A stretch of DNA of 64,000 nucleotides from Leptospira perolatii (GTDB taxonomy: Bacteria > Spirochaetota > Leptospiria > Leptospirales > Leptospiraceae). A program made the position numbers and the translations under genes. Each line of letters begins with the position of its first letter. Positions within the stretch are counted from its first letter, which is position 1. The notes under the pieces are model-generated. The model ran no database searches and had not been told where the DNA came from. It worked only from the letters and a program-made list of their open reading frames with translations. Positions 16,973-25,618 of the stretch are shown piece by piece. The DNA lies in NCBI RefSeq assembly GCF_002811875.1, contig NZ_NPDZ01000012.1, forward strand, positions 1 to 64,000, in the 5' to 3' direction.

Positions 16973-18570
16973 AGTTCCACTCCCTCTAAAGCAACCGGAG
17001 AAAGTTGCCGGTTGTTCGAATTCAATAAATTTCTTATTAATTGCTTTGCTTGTATCCGAATAGCCTCGACTCCGTTCGTATAAAAATGAACTCCTCGTGT
17101 TAAAGGTCCAATGCAGTAAACATGCTCCAAGATTTTTCCATCAAATCTGCGAAGACTTGAGGTTTCGAAATCCACATCTACTCCGCCTAAACTGTGATTA
17201 GAAATATCGCCGCGACTTAACATGTTTGTTAAGAGAAGTGAGGTCGTATAATTTAAGTCGTATCCGGTTCCTGTGGAATTTATCACATAATCGCATTCAT
17301 GCTGAACTATGGATCCATCCGGAGTTTTGCGAGAAAATTGTATAGGGGATCGATCTATAGGAATCCGGAACTCCTTCAGTCCACTGTAGAGTTCCAGCTG
17401 CCCTTTTTCCAACAGGTCATAAATTTTTTCTGCAGTTTGCAAAGGTATGCAGTGACGATGCATTCCCCAGAAGGCATAATGCTCTTTCATGAAAATTGCT
17501 TTGTCGTCTTCCTGCATCGACCTCCAGAGCTCTCCCATGATCGGCCAAGTGGAGCAAAGGATTGGGTACCAATAATTCTTTCCTTTTCTAGAGTCATCGA
17601 TATCGCGTGAAAGTTGGTCTTTGCCAAATTCGAGTCGTAATTTGTCCGGTTCGTACTTCCAGGTAGATTTCGTGCCCAAACCAAGCTCGAATTCCTTTAG
17701 AAACATTTCTTGCACTTCCGACAATTTTAGCTTTTTGGTTCGATTATTCGTTTTTCTTAATATTTCCGAAATTGTTAAAATCTGCGGAGTATGATTTACG
17801 TAATCTCTAGGAAGAGGTTGAACTCTTGGAAGGCCGCTTTGTCTGGTTATAAGAAAAATTTTTCCCTGGTGTTTTCTTTCTCTCAGTTGGAGTAAAACAT
17901 CCATGGAAGTCAATCCGGCTCCGATGACTGAAACTGTAGAATCGGGATGAATTGATTTTAGTGCGGAGCTGTTCCATGGAGATTGAATGAATCTGGAATC
18001 TTTTTCCAAGTCGCGTCCTAGGATAGGACGTAGAGAAGAAGGGACATCACCAGGACACAAGATTACATCATTTACGTGAATCTTCGTATCGTTCAGAACC
18101 AGAGAGATGGAGGGGAGCGAGTCATGCAAACTGTCGGCTTTTATGCAGTCGATTACTTCCTGGTGTACTATTTCCACATCTATTCGGTGGGTTTTGGCTT
18201 TTTCAAAGCTATATAGAAAGCAATCACGCAAGTAGTCTCCGAAATACTTTCTTGGAATATAAGGTTGTGCTTCAGTGCCGGAAGAGATTCCTCGTTCTTC
18301 TAACCAGTTTGCAAAATCTGATGGTTTGTCATCGAACATCGTCATGCTCGAAGTTCTCATATTGAGAAGATGGCACTCCTCTTTTGTGCCGTAAGCTATT
18401 CCATCTCCAAGTCTATTCGTTTTTTCAAATAAAATGATTTTTGCATGTTCGGATCTGGATCCGTCGATTATATCATTTACCAGCTGCATGAACACGACTA
18501 TGCCGCTGGCTCCCATGCCAACTACCGCGATCTTATACTTTGGATCAGCATTGAGTGCTTCGTTTATCAT
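16969..18570 (-). CDS. FAD/NAD(P)-binding protein (NAD_binding_9-like flavoprotein)
   Basis: 533 residues. The N-terminal dinucleotide motif IAVVGMGASGIVVFMQLV is followed by IILFEKTNRLGDGIAYGT and a LLNMRTSSMTMF block, the pattern of the FAD-NAD(P)-binding family that includes the N-hydroxylase-like and HpnW-like proteins of secondary-metabolite loci. A second nucleotide motif, VSVIGAGLTSMDVLLQLRE, lies mid-protein, and DYVINSTGTGYD near the C terminus resembles the ATG motif of flavin monooxygenases. It is most likely an NAD(P)H-dependent oxidase or monooxygenase on a pathway intermediate; the reaction is unknown. ATG 18570 overlaps the SDR stop (ATGA), and its own stop overlaps the PKS start in the same way, so the three genes are translationally coupled. 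Confidence 0.82.
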   Translation of the reverse strand: MINEALNADPKYKIAVVGMGASGIVVFMQLVNDIIDGSRSEHAKIILFEKTNRLGDGIAYGTKEECHLLNMRTSSMTMFDDKPSDFANWLEERGISSGTEAQPYIPRKYFGDYLRDCFLYSFEKAKTHRIDVEIVHQEVIDCIKADSLHDSLPSISLVLNDTKIHVNDVILCPGDVPSSLRPILGRDLEKDSRFIQSPWNSSALKSIHPDSTVSVIGAGLTSMDVLLQLRERKHQGKIFLITRQSGLPRVQPLPRDYVNHTPQILTISEILRKTNNRTKKLKLSEVQEMFLKEFELGLGTKSTWKYEPDKLRLEFGKDQLSRDIDDSRKGKNYWYPILCSTWPIMGELWRSMQEDDKAIFMKEHYAFWGMHRHCIPLQTAEKIYDLLEKGQLELYSGLKEFRIPIDRSPIQFSRKTPDGSIVQHECDYVINSTGTGYDLNYTTSLLLTNMLSRGDISNHSLGGVDVDFETSSLRRFDGKILEHVYCIGPLTRGVHFYTNGVEAIRIQAKQLIRNLLNSNNRQLSPVALEGVEL

Positions 18571-19373
18571 ACTTTCTGTCTTGTCGGACGAATTCGAATA
18601 TCGTCCAGATGAACGTGAGGTGGCTGTTGAATCACAAATCGAATCGTTTCTGCGATATCGTCGGGAGTTAGCAAAGGTCCTATTTCGTTCTCGATGGACC
18701 GGAACCATTTCATATCGTATCCGGCCGATTCCTGAAAATCAGATTTCACGAATCCGGGCTCGATCAAAGTTACTCGAATTCCAAGATTGCATAGCTCTCC
18801 TCGCAATGATTCCACTAATGAATGAACTGCAAATTTTGTGGACCCATAGACAGGATTACCCGCAGAGACTTGCCTACCCACCGTAGACCCGATGACTAAA
18901 ATATCTCTGACAGTAGAGCAGTTTTCATTTTTTGCCAGTTCGGCAAAGTGAGTGCCTACTGATCTTAATTGGTGCATTACGGAAATGTAATTGGTATTTA
19001 TTAAATCCTGCCAACCTTTCGGGTCGGAGGTCAAAAGCGTTCCGGGTAGGCCTCTGCCCGCGCATAAAATAAATGCATCCGCAGGTCGATTCCATTTCTC
19101 AATTCCGTTATTTAGAATTTTATGAATAAAATTCTCCTCTCGGATATCGCCTGCAATATATGATGCTTCGAGACCTGATTCGACAAGGCCTTCTGACAAT
19201 GTTTTTAAGCGATCTTCCCTCCTAGCGGTAGCAATCACTCTATATCCGTTTTTTGCTAAGATCCTAGTAGTCGATTCTCCGATCCCAGCACTCGCGCCGG
19301 TAATGACCGCGATCTTTTTCAGAATCTTTACGGCCTCAACCTTATCTAGAACTGTGCTCTTTGTCTGATCCAA
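18567..19373 (-). CDS. Short-chain dehydrogenase/reductase in biosynthetic cluster
   Basis: A 268-residue classical SDR. The cofactor motif TGASAGIG is at 25-32, and the catalytic Ser163 (IGST), Tyr176 and Lys180 (YGSTK) are intact. The NNAG motif reads CAGRG, a mild variant. The PKS has no ketoreductase domain, so this enzyme is a candidate trans-acting ketoreductase for the beta-keto intermediate, or it could reduce the aldehyde made by the NRPS reductase domain. TTG 19373 is chosen because AGGAG lies 9 nt upstream; TTG 19379 would be only 3 nt away. The gene start overlaps the NRPS 3' end by about 30 bp. Confidence 0.87.
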   Translation of the reverse strand: MDQTKSTVLDKVEAVKILKKIAVITGASAGIGESTTRILAKNGYRVIATARREDRLKTLSEGLVESGLEASYIAGDIREENFIHKILNNGIEKWNRPADAFILCAGRGLPGTLLTSDPKGWQDLINTNYISVMHQLRSVGTHFAELAKNENCSTVRDILVIGSTVGRQVSAGNPVYGSTKFAVHSLVESLRGELCNLGIRVTLIEPGFVKSDFQESAGYDMKWFRSIENEIGPLLTPDDIAETIRFVIQQPPHVHLDDIRIRPTRQKV

Positions 19374-22300
19374 ATTCAAATTCTCCTAATGATATCAATC
19401 CTTGCAAGAAACGGCCTAAGGCCCCAGAGTCCCAAGGGCGAATCGTCACTCCTAATTGCTTTAAAATTCTGGAGCTCCTACTGTGATCGTATTCTACGTT
19501 ACGTGCTTTCCGTGCTGCCCAGAAATGCCCTAGTGAAATATCTCTGTCCCCAGTAGAATGCTCCGCCAAAAGTTCCCATAGAGTTTCTTTCTCAGAAGGT
19601 TCTAACCTCACTCCAAGTGCTAAAAGTTGATTTACGATTTCTTGATATGCGATCGGCTGCTCGCCGTCGATGTGATAGGTTCCGCTTTGAACGGACGTGC
19701 TTAATCCTAACTCAAAAATTCCCTTTGCAACTTCGTCTACTGATGAAAGTACGAAGCTTTCGCTCAAATCTTTAGGATACTTGCCTACTTTCACCATTGC
19801 TCGGAGGGTTTGAACAAGTCGATTTTGTCTAGGATCTTTTCTGAACTTTCCTGTTTGGGAATGACCGGAGACATTTCCAAGTCTGTAGATAAACCCGGTG
19901 CCTCCGGAAACGATGAATTCGTTTACTAAACTCTCTGCTAGGAATTTACTTCTTTCGTATTCATTTTGAAATTCTTGACCGAAATCCAGATCCGCTTCCG
20001 AGAAGCGAAACGATTTTTCGTCATTATGAATTCCGCAGATGGCAAGAGTAGAAACATAATGCAAATCTTTCGGTCTGCCTGTACTTGCTAGCGAAATGGC
20101 ATTTTTTGCAGGAATTAAATTAGCTTTTTCGAATACTTCTCCGATTCCGAATAATCTCGTATCGGCTGCCAAGTCATAAATCGCTTCTATCCGATTGGTT
20201 AGTTCGAAATAGTCCTCGGAAGTCAAGCCGTAGTTAACCTGAGACACATTTCCAGGGATCATTCTAACTCTGTCCGAATATTGATTTAGGTTTTCTTCGG
20301 GAAAATACCAAGAAAAAATAGAAGAAAGTCGTTGAAAAGCAGACTCCTGAGAAGAGTCCCTTATGAGACAGTAGATTGTAGACACCGTTTCCTTTAAGAA
20401 AAGATAAAGTAGATAGATCCCCACATATCCGGATGTACCTGTCATAAGCAGACTTGAATATTGTCGTCGAAGAGGCAAAGAGTTCGCGAGATCGTAGTGA
20501 GCAGGAATATAGGTGAGCTGTCCTGATTTGGAGCTTTTTTCTAAGAAAATCTTAGAATCAACTTCCGAACTTATCGATGCCAGATCCAGAATCGTCTCAG
20601 TCCAGTCTCTCATGGATCTAAGCATTTTTTCGTTAGAATCCGTACTTGGGTAAAATGCAAGATCTGCAATTAATTGCTCTTCTACAATTCTTGCGGTTAG
20701 CTTCAAGTCATAGACTCGATTGTTTTCCGATCCTCGAGTAACGGATATTTGGCGATTGCTTGGAGTAAGATTCAGAATTCCATTACTTGCAAATGCTGAT
20801 CTGCCTAGAAAGTTGTAGCATAGTTTCGCAACAGCAGGGTCGCAATTGGAGTCAATGTCCTTTGTTAAGATCGGAGCGTCTTCTAATTCCTTTTCAGTTT
20901 GCCGAATCGTAATATCGAAACCTTCCCTTTCTATCGAAATGCAAATTTGGGATACTTCGGTAAACCATCCTACAATTCTCGACGAATCGACTGAATATCC
21001 TTGGCCATCTCGGCCATGTCCTTCGACATCAATTAGAATTTTATTAAGTGATTCGTGAGAGAGGTGTTTATGAACGAAAAGTCCTAATAGTGCGTTGTGA
21101 AACTTAGCTCCGAATCTTTGCGCAATTGTTTGTATGATTTTTCCGGTTTCCTCGCGAGTAAATCGCACCCAAATCGTATGAGTATTCTTCTCTAAATTCT
21201 CTGAGTTGAATTCGGAAACCAGTGTGTCGTTCGAAATCTCGTTGGTCTTATCTGGCCGGGATTTTGTTTTGGAGTAATAATCCCAGAATGTCGGAGAATT
21301 CCCCGTAAAAATGATATCTTGGCCGATCCCTAAAAGACCATAGATTCTCGTAATGTCTGCGAGCAATATTCTCCAGGACACAACGTCGATTGAAAGGTGA
21401 TGCGCGATAAGTAAAAGTTTGTCACCCTCCACCGGATCACGGAATATGTGCGCCTTAAATACCTTGCCACTCACGATATCAATTTGATTTTGTAAGTCTT
21501 CTGAAATGGACAGAATATGATCTTCGAAAGTACTTTCAGTTCTATTTTCAGGTAAGTATGATTCACTGAAACATTCAAATCTGGTCGGAACGAATTCGGC
21601 GACGACTTGTCCATCGAGCTCGTCAAAGGAAGTTTGAAGCAACGGATGCAACTCCATAACTCTTTCGAGCGTAGCGATCAGCCGTTGTGATTGAGCTTTT
21701 GAATTGATTTCTAAGAGTAAGGATTGATTCCATCGATTCGGATCTGAAAATTTTTGTCCGAAAAACCATTTTTGGGAGGGGGAAAGTATATTACTTTTTA
21801 ATAATCTTTGGCTTGGAATTTGTTGAAGCTCATCTCTATCGGCGGTTTTTAACTTAAGGATGAGTCCATGAACAGTAGGGTTAGAGAGAAAATCATTCGT
21901 AGAAATCTTATGTCCACGCGCCTGCAGTTCGGAAATCACCTGAATTGCGTCTAGAGAACTTGCTCCTAAGTCTTGAAAAAAGTCTGAATCGGCATGGAAC
22001 CCTCCTCTGCCGAGGCACTGCTTCCAGATTCTGGATATTTCGCTAATTAGATCTTGGTCCGTTTTAGCTTCCGAGCTATCAATTGATAAATCGCCTTCTT
22101 CGTCGATTTCAGAGGTGAATAACTCTCGAATCGCAATCGTATCGATTTTCCCATTACTGTTTGTGGGTAATGCGTTAGGCGAAGAAATGATTCTCCCGGG
22201 AAGTGCATACTTAGGGAGGTGATTCGCTAATCTGGCACGAAGTTCCGCGGTCGAGATTGTATCTTTTGTTTGAATGGCTAAGCTAAGGGAGGAGTTTGAA

Positions 22301-23736
22301 TCTCCCGGCAGCATCATTGCGACTGCTGCGATGACCTCTTCCAGTTTGAGAGCTGCATTCTCAATAAATTCAAGTTCGATTCTGTAGCCGTTTACTTTAA
22401 CTTGTCTATCTACACGTCCGAGAAACTCAAGCGCCCCGTTCTCGTCCACACGAACCATATCTCCGCTGCGGTAAAAACGGGTTTCCCCTTCTATGTCTGT
22501 TAAGAATCGTTCCGCACTTTGCTCGGGATTTTTCAGGTAACCTTCGGCTACAGAAGGACCCCCTATAAAAAGTTCTCCTACTGCGGAGTGATCTTTAAAC
22601 TCTCCGTCTGTTGTTCGAACTAAAAATTTTGTGGAACCAAGAGGTTTTCCCAAAGCTACCGACTCGGATCCCAAAAGTCCAGTGCTCGCTGATTCGAAAA
22701 ATACGTTAGCCGCAACACCGATAGTTGTTTCGGTTGGGCCGTAGTGATTCACAAGTGTGTAAGCAATCTCAGAATCGATGACAGATAATGCCAGATCCCG
22801 CGAAAGTAATTCGCCTCCAAAAATCAGATATTTGAGGAGAGGGTTTGCAAAATTGCGGTTTTTCTTTGTCGCAAAAACTGCTTTCCAGTGAGACGGAGTA
22901 ATCTTTAAAACATCAATCTGATTTGATTCAATATAACTTAATAGTAAAGTGGGGTCCCGGCGAACAGAGTTATCGACCAAGTGAATTGTTCCTCCAGTCC
23001 AAAGTGGAGGGAACAGACATGTATTTCCAAGATCGGCCGAAAGTGAACTAACATGCGCGTATGATAAGGGGTCGTCTATTTTTAAACGTTCTAGAAGAGA
23101 AACTACATAATGCTCTATATTAGAATAAGTTACTATGACACCTTTTGATTTTCCAGTAGAACCGGAGGTAAACAGTATGTATGCGGCGTCATCCGAAACC
23201 AGATTTTCTTCTTTGCTCGAATCTGCGGAAGTGCCTGGAATTCCGATCGCCTTTGCTATTTCAGAGATTTTGCCTTCTAGGACGAGTCCATCTTTTGTTC
23301 GAGTCCTTGCGCTGGAATCAGTCAGAGCGAGTGAGAATGTATTCGAAGTATTTCCCAATACTTCAAAAATATCTAAAGTGTTTTGACCTCTTTGAAGAAA
23401 GAACTCAGTGTGCTCACCGGTAGTTAAGACAATCTTAGCGCTAACTTCTAGTACTTTTTCTTTACTTCCGCCAGCATGATCTTCATCTTCTAATATGGTA
23501 TAAGCTGCTCCGAGTTTACCTGCGGCTAACATACTTACTATGATTTCTGCTACCCTAGGAAGATAAATCGCTATGATCGATCCACTACCGATCGAAAAGG
23601 ATTCAAGCCTATCCGCGAGTTGGTCCACTGATTTCCTTAACTGGTCGTAAGTTAAGGATTGATTCGGTGCGACTACTGCAATTCGATCCGGATAAGCCTC
23701 AGCAAAGTTATGAAATCGGTCTACTAGGGTATTCAC
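19342..23736 (-). CDS. Nonribosomal peptide synthetase: A(Asp)-PCP-E-reductase
   Basis: 1464 residues, numbered from GTG 23736. The adenylation domain (1-540) has ILFTSGSTGKSKG and a full core. Aligned by eye to GrsA, the ten specificity residues read D-L-T-K-I-G-H-I-G-K, one conservative change from the published Asp code DLTKVGHIGK. The PCP has Ser594 in GASSLDA. The next domain is an epimerase, not a condensation domain: HHLSIDVVSW (779-788), EGHGRD (905-910), RIVGWFT and YNFLG are all E-domain motifs with catalytic residues intact. The C-terminal thioester reductase (1095-1400) has TGTSGYVG, YVST and the YERSK catalytic pair (Tyr1260, Lys1264). The GTG start has GGGG 8 nt upstream; an in-frame TTG at 23790 is less likely. 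With the PKS C domain it forms one split module adding D-Asp and releasing the product as aldehyde or alcohol. Confidence 0.92.
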   Translation of the reverse strand: MNTLVDRFHNFAEAYPDRIAVVAPNQSLTYDQLRKSVDQLADRLESFSIGSGSIIAIYLPRVAEIIVSMLAAGKLGAAYTILEDEDHAGGSKEKVLEVSAKIVLTTGEHTEFFLQRGQNTLDIFEVLGNTSNTFSLALTDSSARTRTKDGLVLEGKISEIAKAIGIPGTSADSSKEENLVSDDAAYILFTSGSTGKSKGVIVTYSNIEHYVVSLLERLKIDDPLSYAHVSSLSADLGNTCLFPPLWTGGTIHLVDNSVRRDPTLLLSYIESNQIDVLKITPSHWKAVFATKKNRNFANPLLKYLIFGGELLSRDLALSVIDSEIAYTLVNHYGPTETTIGVAANVFFESASTGLLGSESVALGKPLGSTKFLVRTTDGEFKDHSAVGELFIGGPSVAEGYLKNPEQSAERFLTDIEGETRFYRSGDMVRVDENGALEFLGRVDRQVKVNGYRIELEFIENAALKLEEVIAAVAMMLPGDSNSSLSLAIQTKDTISTAELRARLANHLPKYALPGRIISSPNALPTNSNGKIDTIAIRELFTSEIDEEGDLSIDSSEAKTDQDLISEISRIWKQCLGRGGFHADSDFFQDLGASSLDAIQVISELQARGHKISTNDFLSNPTVHGLILKLKTADRDELQQIPSQRLLKSNILSPSQKWFFGQKFSDPNRWNQSLLLEINSKAQSQRLIATLERVMELHPLLQTSFDELDGQVVAEFVPTRFECFSESYLPENRTESTFEDHILSISEDLQNQIDIVSGKVFKAHIFRDPVEGDKLLLIAHHLSIDVVSWRILLADITRIYGLLGIGQDIIFTGNSPTFWDYYSKTKSRPDKTNEISNDTLVSEFNSENLEKNTHTIWVRFTREETGKIIQTIAQRFGAKFHNALLGLFVHKHLSHESLNKILIDVEGHGRDGQGYSVDSSRIVGWFTEVSQICISIEREGFDITIRQTEKELEDAPILTKDIDSNCDPAVAKLCYNFLGRSAFASNGILNLTPSNRQISVTRGSENNRVYDLKLTARIVEEQLIADLAFYPSTDSNEKMLRSMRDWTETILDLASISSEVDSKIFLEKSSKSGQLTYIPAHYDLANSLPLRRQYSSLLMTGTSGYVGIYLLYLFLKETVSTIYCLIRDSSQESAFQRLSSIFSWYFPEENLNQYSDRVRMIPGNVSQVNYGLTSEDYFELTNRIEAIYDLAADTRLFGIGEVFEKANLIPAKNAISLASTGRPKDLHYVSTLAICGIHNDEKSFRFSEADLDFGQEFQNEYERSKFLAESLVNEFIVSGGTGFIYRLGNVSGHSQTGKFRKDPRQNRLVQTLRAMVKVGKYPKDLSESFVLSSVDEVAKGIFELGLSTSVQSGTYHIDGEQPIAYQEIVNQLLALGVRLEPSEKETLWELLAEHSTGDRDISLGHFWAARKARNVEYDHSRSSRILKQLGVTIRPWDSGALGRFLQGLISLGEFEFGSDKEHSSR

Positions 23737-24118
23737 GGCCAGCACCCCGATACAGTTTAAAAGTATATGCCACAGTCCAAGCCAAACCAACCGGTTGAGA
23801 TGGTAGTATGGTTTTTAGAATGTTAGGTGTACCATTAAAAAGGTGAACGATGAAAAGTACTGAAAAGGCAAAGATAACCGGAAGGAAAATTGATCCGGCT
23901 TTTTTCAGAATTGGGGACGCCCCCTCTACTACGAAGACCCAATCCATGATCATGGTCATGATTGTGCCAAGTATCGAGCTTCCTACAAATTGCGTGGCGG
24001 CAGCTTTGCCGGCTACCGCAATGCCATATTCCGCATGGACGTAATATGCCCAGGAACCCCAAAGAAAACCAGCACCCAATCCAGCGAGCACTGAAGCTCG
24101 AGTTATTTTTTGTTTCAT
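23708..24118 (-). CDS. Small integral membrane protein of unknown function
   Basis: 136 residues with about three to four hydrophobic segments (roughly 8-26, 45-65, 75-95, and a weaker one near 108-120). I do not recognise the family. GGGA lies upstream of ATG 24118. The 3' end overlaps the NRPS start by about 29 bp, so the two are coupled. It is the only membrane protein of the cluster and could anchor the synthases or help export a lipidic product; both are guesses. Confidence 0.65.
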   Translation of the reverse strand: MKQKITRASVLAGLGAGFLWGSWAYYVHAEYGIAVAGKAAATQFVGSSILGTIMTMIMDWVFVVEGASPILKKAGSIFLPVIFAFSVLFIVHLFNGTPNILKTILPSQPVGLAWTVAYTFKLYRGAGREYPSRPIS

Positions 24119-24177
24119 ATATTTTCCCTTATCAAAACGATTAGTCGACGGAACAAATAACGTATGTTAGTTGCTCC

Positions 24178-25005
24178 TCAGCTCCAATACATAAGAGGCT
24201 GATCAGGACCTTTGCATCCGATAAAAGAAGCCATACAAACTCTATGAGTTGTTTCGACAGGGGTAACTGCATGAAGCATGACTGAGCTGCAGATAATTAA
24301 GTCTCCGGGCTCCGGATGAATGACTAATCGAGGAGGCTCGATTGTTTCCGGGAGTAAACCTTCTACATCGAGTATCGCTTCTTTTTCCTTTGGTGTTGGA
24401 TTACGAAGCCATAAATGGAGATCTCCACCTTCTTCTGGAACTTGCAAATAAGCATTGGCCACAAATTGCTCGATTAGACCTTCGATTTCCGGAGCATCCG
24501 TTTCTTGAACAATGTGATCGTTGTGAGGATAAAAGAAAGATTTCTTTGGTTGCATGACTCTGCAGGCACCAACGAAACAGGCTCTATTTCGGAAGCGTGC
24601 TAGATTTGCTCCAGCCGGCCAGTATTCTTGTAACAGCAAGCGAAGCTTATCAATCGGAGAAATGTAAGGAAAGAATAATTCTCTAATTTCTTCAATTGCT
24701 GCGATTGCACCGTCGTGGTATTTTTTCGTTTCAATTGCATCCCAACGGGTATCGATGTGAGGCATGTGAATTCGGCCAACGCTGCTCGTATAAAGTTTGT
24801 GATAGTGGCCCATTGCAGGATGCTCAAGAGTTTTTGGCACGACAGCTTCGCAAACTTCTTTCGGTACATAGTTTTTGATGTGAATTGCGCCAATTTCGTG
24901 ATTCATAAGCTGAAGCAAGGTTTCTGTATTCAGAGTTGTGGCGATGACACTTTTCGCTAGGGCAGGTGGAGCGGATTCCGTTGTATTATCTAATTGTAAA
25001 CTCAT
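24178..25005 (-). CDS. 2-oxoglutarate/Fe(II)-dependent dioxygenase-like protein
   Basis: 275 residues, first gene of the nine-gene minus-strand operon. A plausible iron-binding facial triad is His161-x-Asp163 (in FYPHNDHIV) and His245 (in MLHAVTP), with Arg255 (THRVCMASF) placed to bind 2-oxoglutarate. A proline/glycine block HPEPGDLIICSS before the distal His is typical of these double-stranded beta-helix oxygenases. They hydroxylate, desaturate or halogenate unactivated carbons. Likely targets here are the fatty acyl chain or the aspartyl residue; which one is unknown. AAAGG precedes ATG 25005. The leader carries a strong hairpin and tandem operators. Confidence 0.78.
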   Translation of the reverse strand: MSLQLDNTTESAPPALAKSVIATTLNTETLLQLMNHEIGAIHIKNYVPKEVCEAVVPKTLEHPAMGHYHKLYTSSVGRIHMPHIDTRWDAIETKKYHDGAIAAIEEIRELFFPYISPIDKLRLLLQEYWPAGANLARFRNRACFVGACRVMQPKKSFFYPHNDHIVQETDAPEIEGLIEQFVANAYLQVPEEGGDLHLWLRNPTPKEKEAILDVEGLLPETIEPPRLVIHPEPGDLIICSSVMLHAVTPVETTHRVCMASFIGCKGPDQPLMYWS

Positions 25006-25027
25006 TTTGTTTTACCTTTACGCATTT

Positions 25028-25060
25028 TGAGCAAGTTATCAGCAATTTGGCTTGCTCAAA
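25028..25060 (-). promoter_or_regulatory. Leader hairpin in the 5' UTR of the PKS-NRPS operon
   Basis: TTGAGCAAG (25028-25036) and CTTGCTCAA (25052-25060) are perfect 9-bp inverted repeats around a 15-nt loop, ending 23 bp upstream of the first start codon. It could act as an operator, an RNA stabiliser or an attenuator-like leader stem. No U-tract follows, so simple termination is unlikely. Confidence 0.5.
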
Positions 25061-25153
25061 GATTATTTTTCTGTTTTATGACATGCATCGACAAAGCTAA
25101 TCAGAGAGAAACTGAAACAAGAATACGTAATGACTCCGTAACTAATTTCCCCA

Positions 25154-25211
25154 CTAACGCGCGTCTAACGCATATGAACGCCATTAACTTACGTTAATTA
25201 ACAATGGTTAA
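25154..25211. promoter_or_regulatory. Tandem operator array upstream of the PKS-NRPS operon
   Basis: Two identical-architecture inverted repeats, TTAAC-N4-GTTAA, abut exactly: 25184-25197 and 25198-25211. Just beside them, CTAACGC occurs twice as a direct repeat at 25154-25160 and 25165-25171, an 11-bp period. The array lies 150-206 bp upstream of the oxygenase start and probably binds a dedicated regulator. No regulator gene is adjacent; the closest candidate is the AraC gene at 6154. Confidence 0.55.
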
Positions 25212-25618
25212 TAACAAGAAAAGAGGCGCTTTTTTCTGTCCACATATTTTCCAGCTTCTTTGTCAAAATTTTGCTACAACAGGATTAAAAGTGCGGAATA
25301 TTATTCTTAAATAAATTGGTCCGAATTTTTTCGGATGCTTCCGCATTCTTGAAAGCAAGTTAAGTTAGGTGATCGCTCTCTCCTAAAAAAATCGAAAAAG
25401 CAATTTTTTTTGATCCTCTCTGTCTCACTTTTGAATCAGTCGGATATCCTTCGTTTCGGATTCGAAAATCTGATCAATTTTCTTCTTTTTAAACAAATAT
25501 GACAGAATTTGGCATATTTATTCTTTATAATGAATCTATGAAATTTGGCGAATTGGAAGTGGGATCCATATCAAATAACTCGAGCGCAGCTGCTCCTTTT
25601 CGCAAAAAGGAAGGTTAT
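25212..25618. other. Gene-free AT-rich spacer
   Basis: About 400 bp between the operator array and the GFA-family gene. An in-frame extension of the GFA gene reaches back to 25499, but it has no ribosome site and no family resemblance. I see no RNA gene. It probably holds the plus-strand promoter of the GFA gene. Confidence 0.5.

Noticed and set aside
25499..25618. N-terminal extension of the GFA gene
   Set aside because: No Shine-Dalgarno site and no homology; ATG 25619 has AAGGAAGG and fits the family start.
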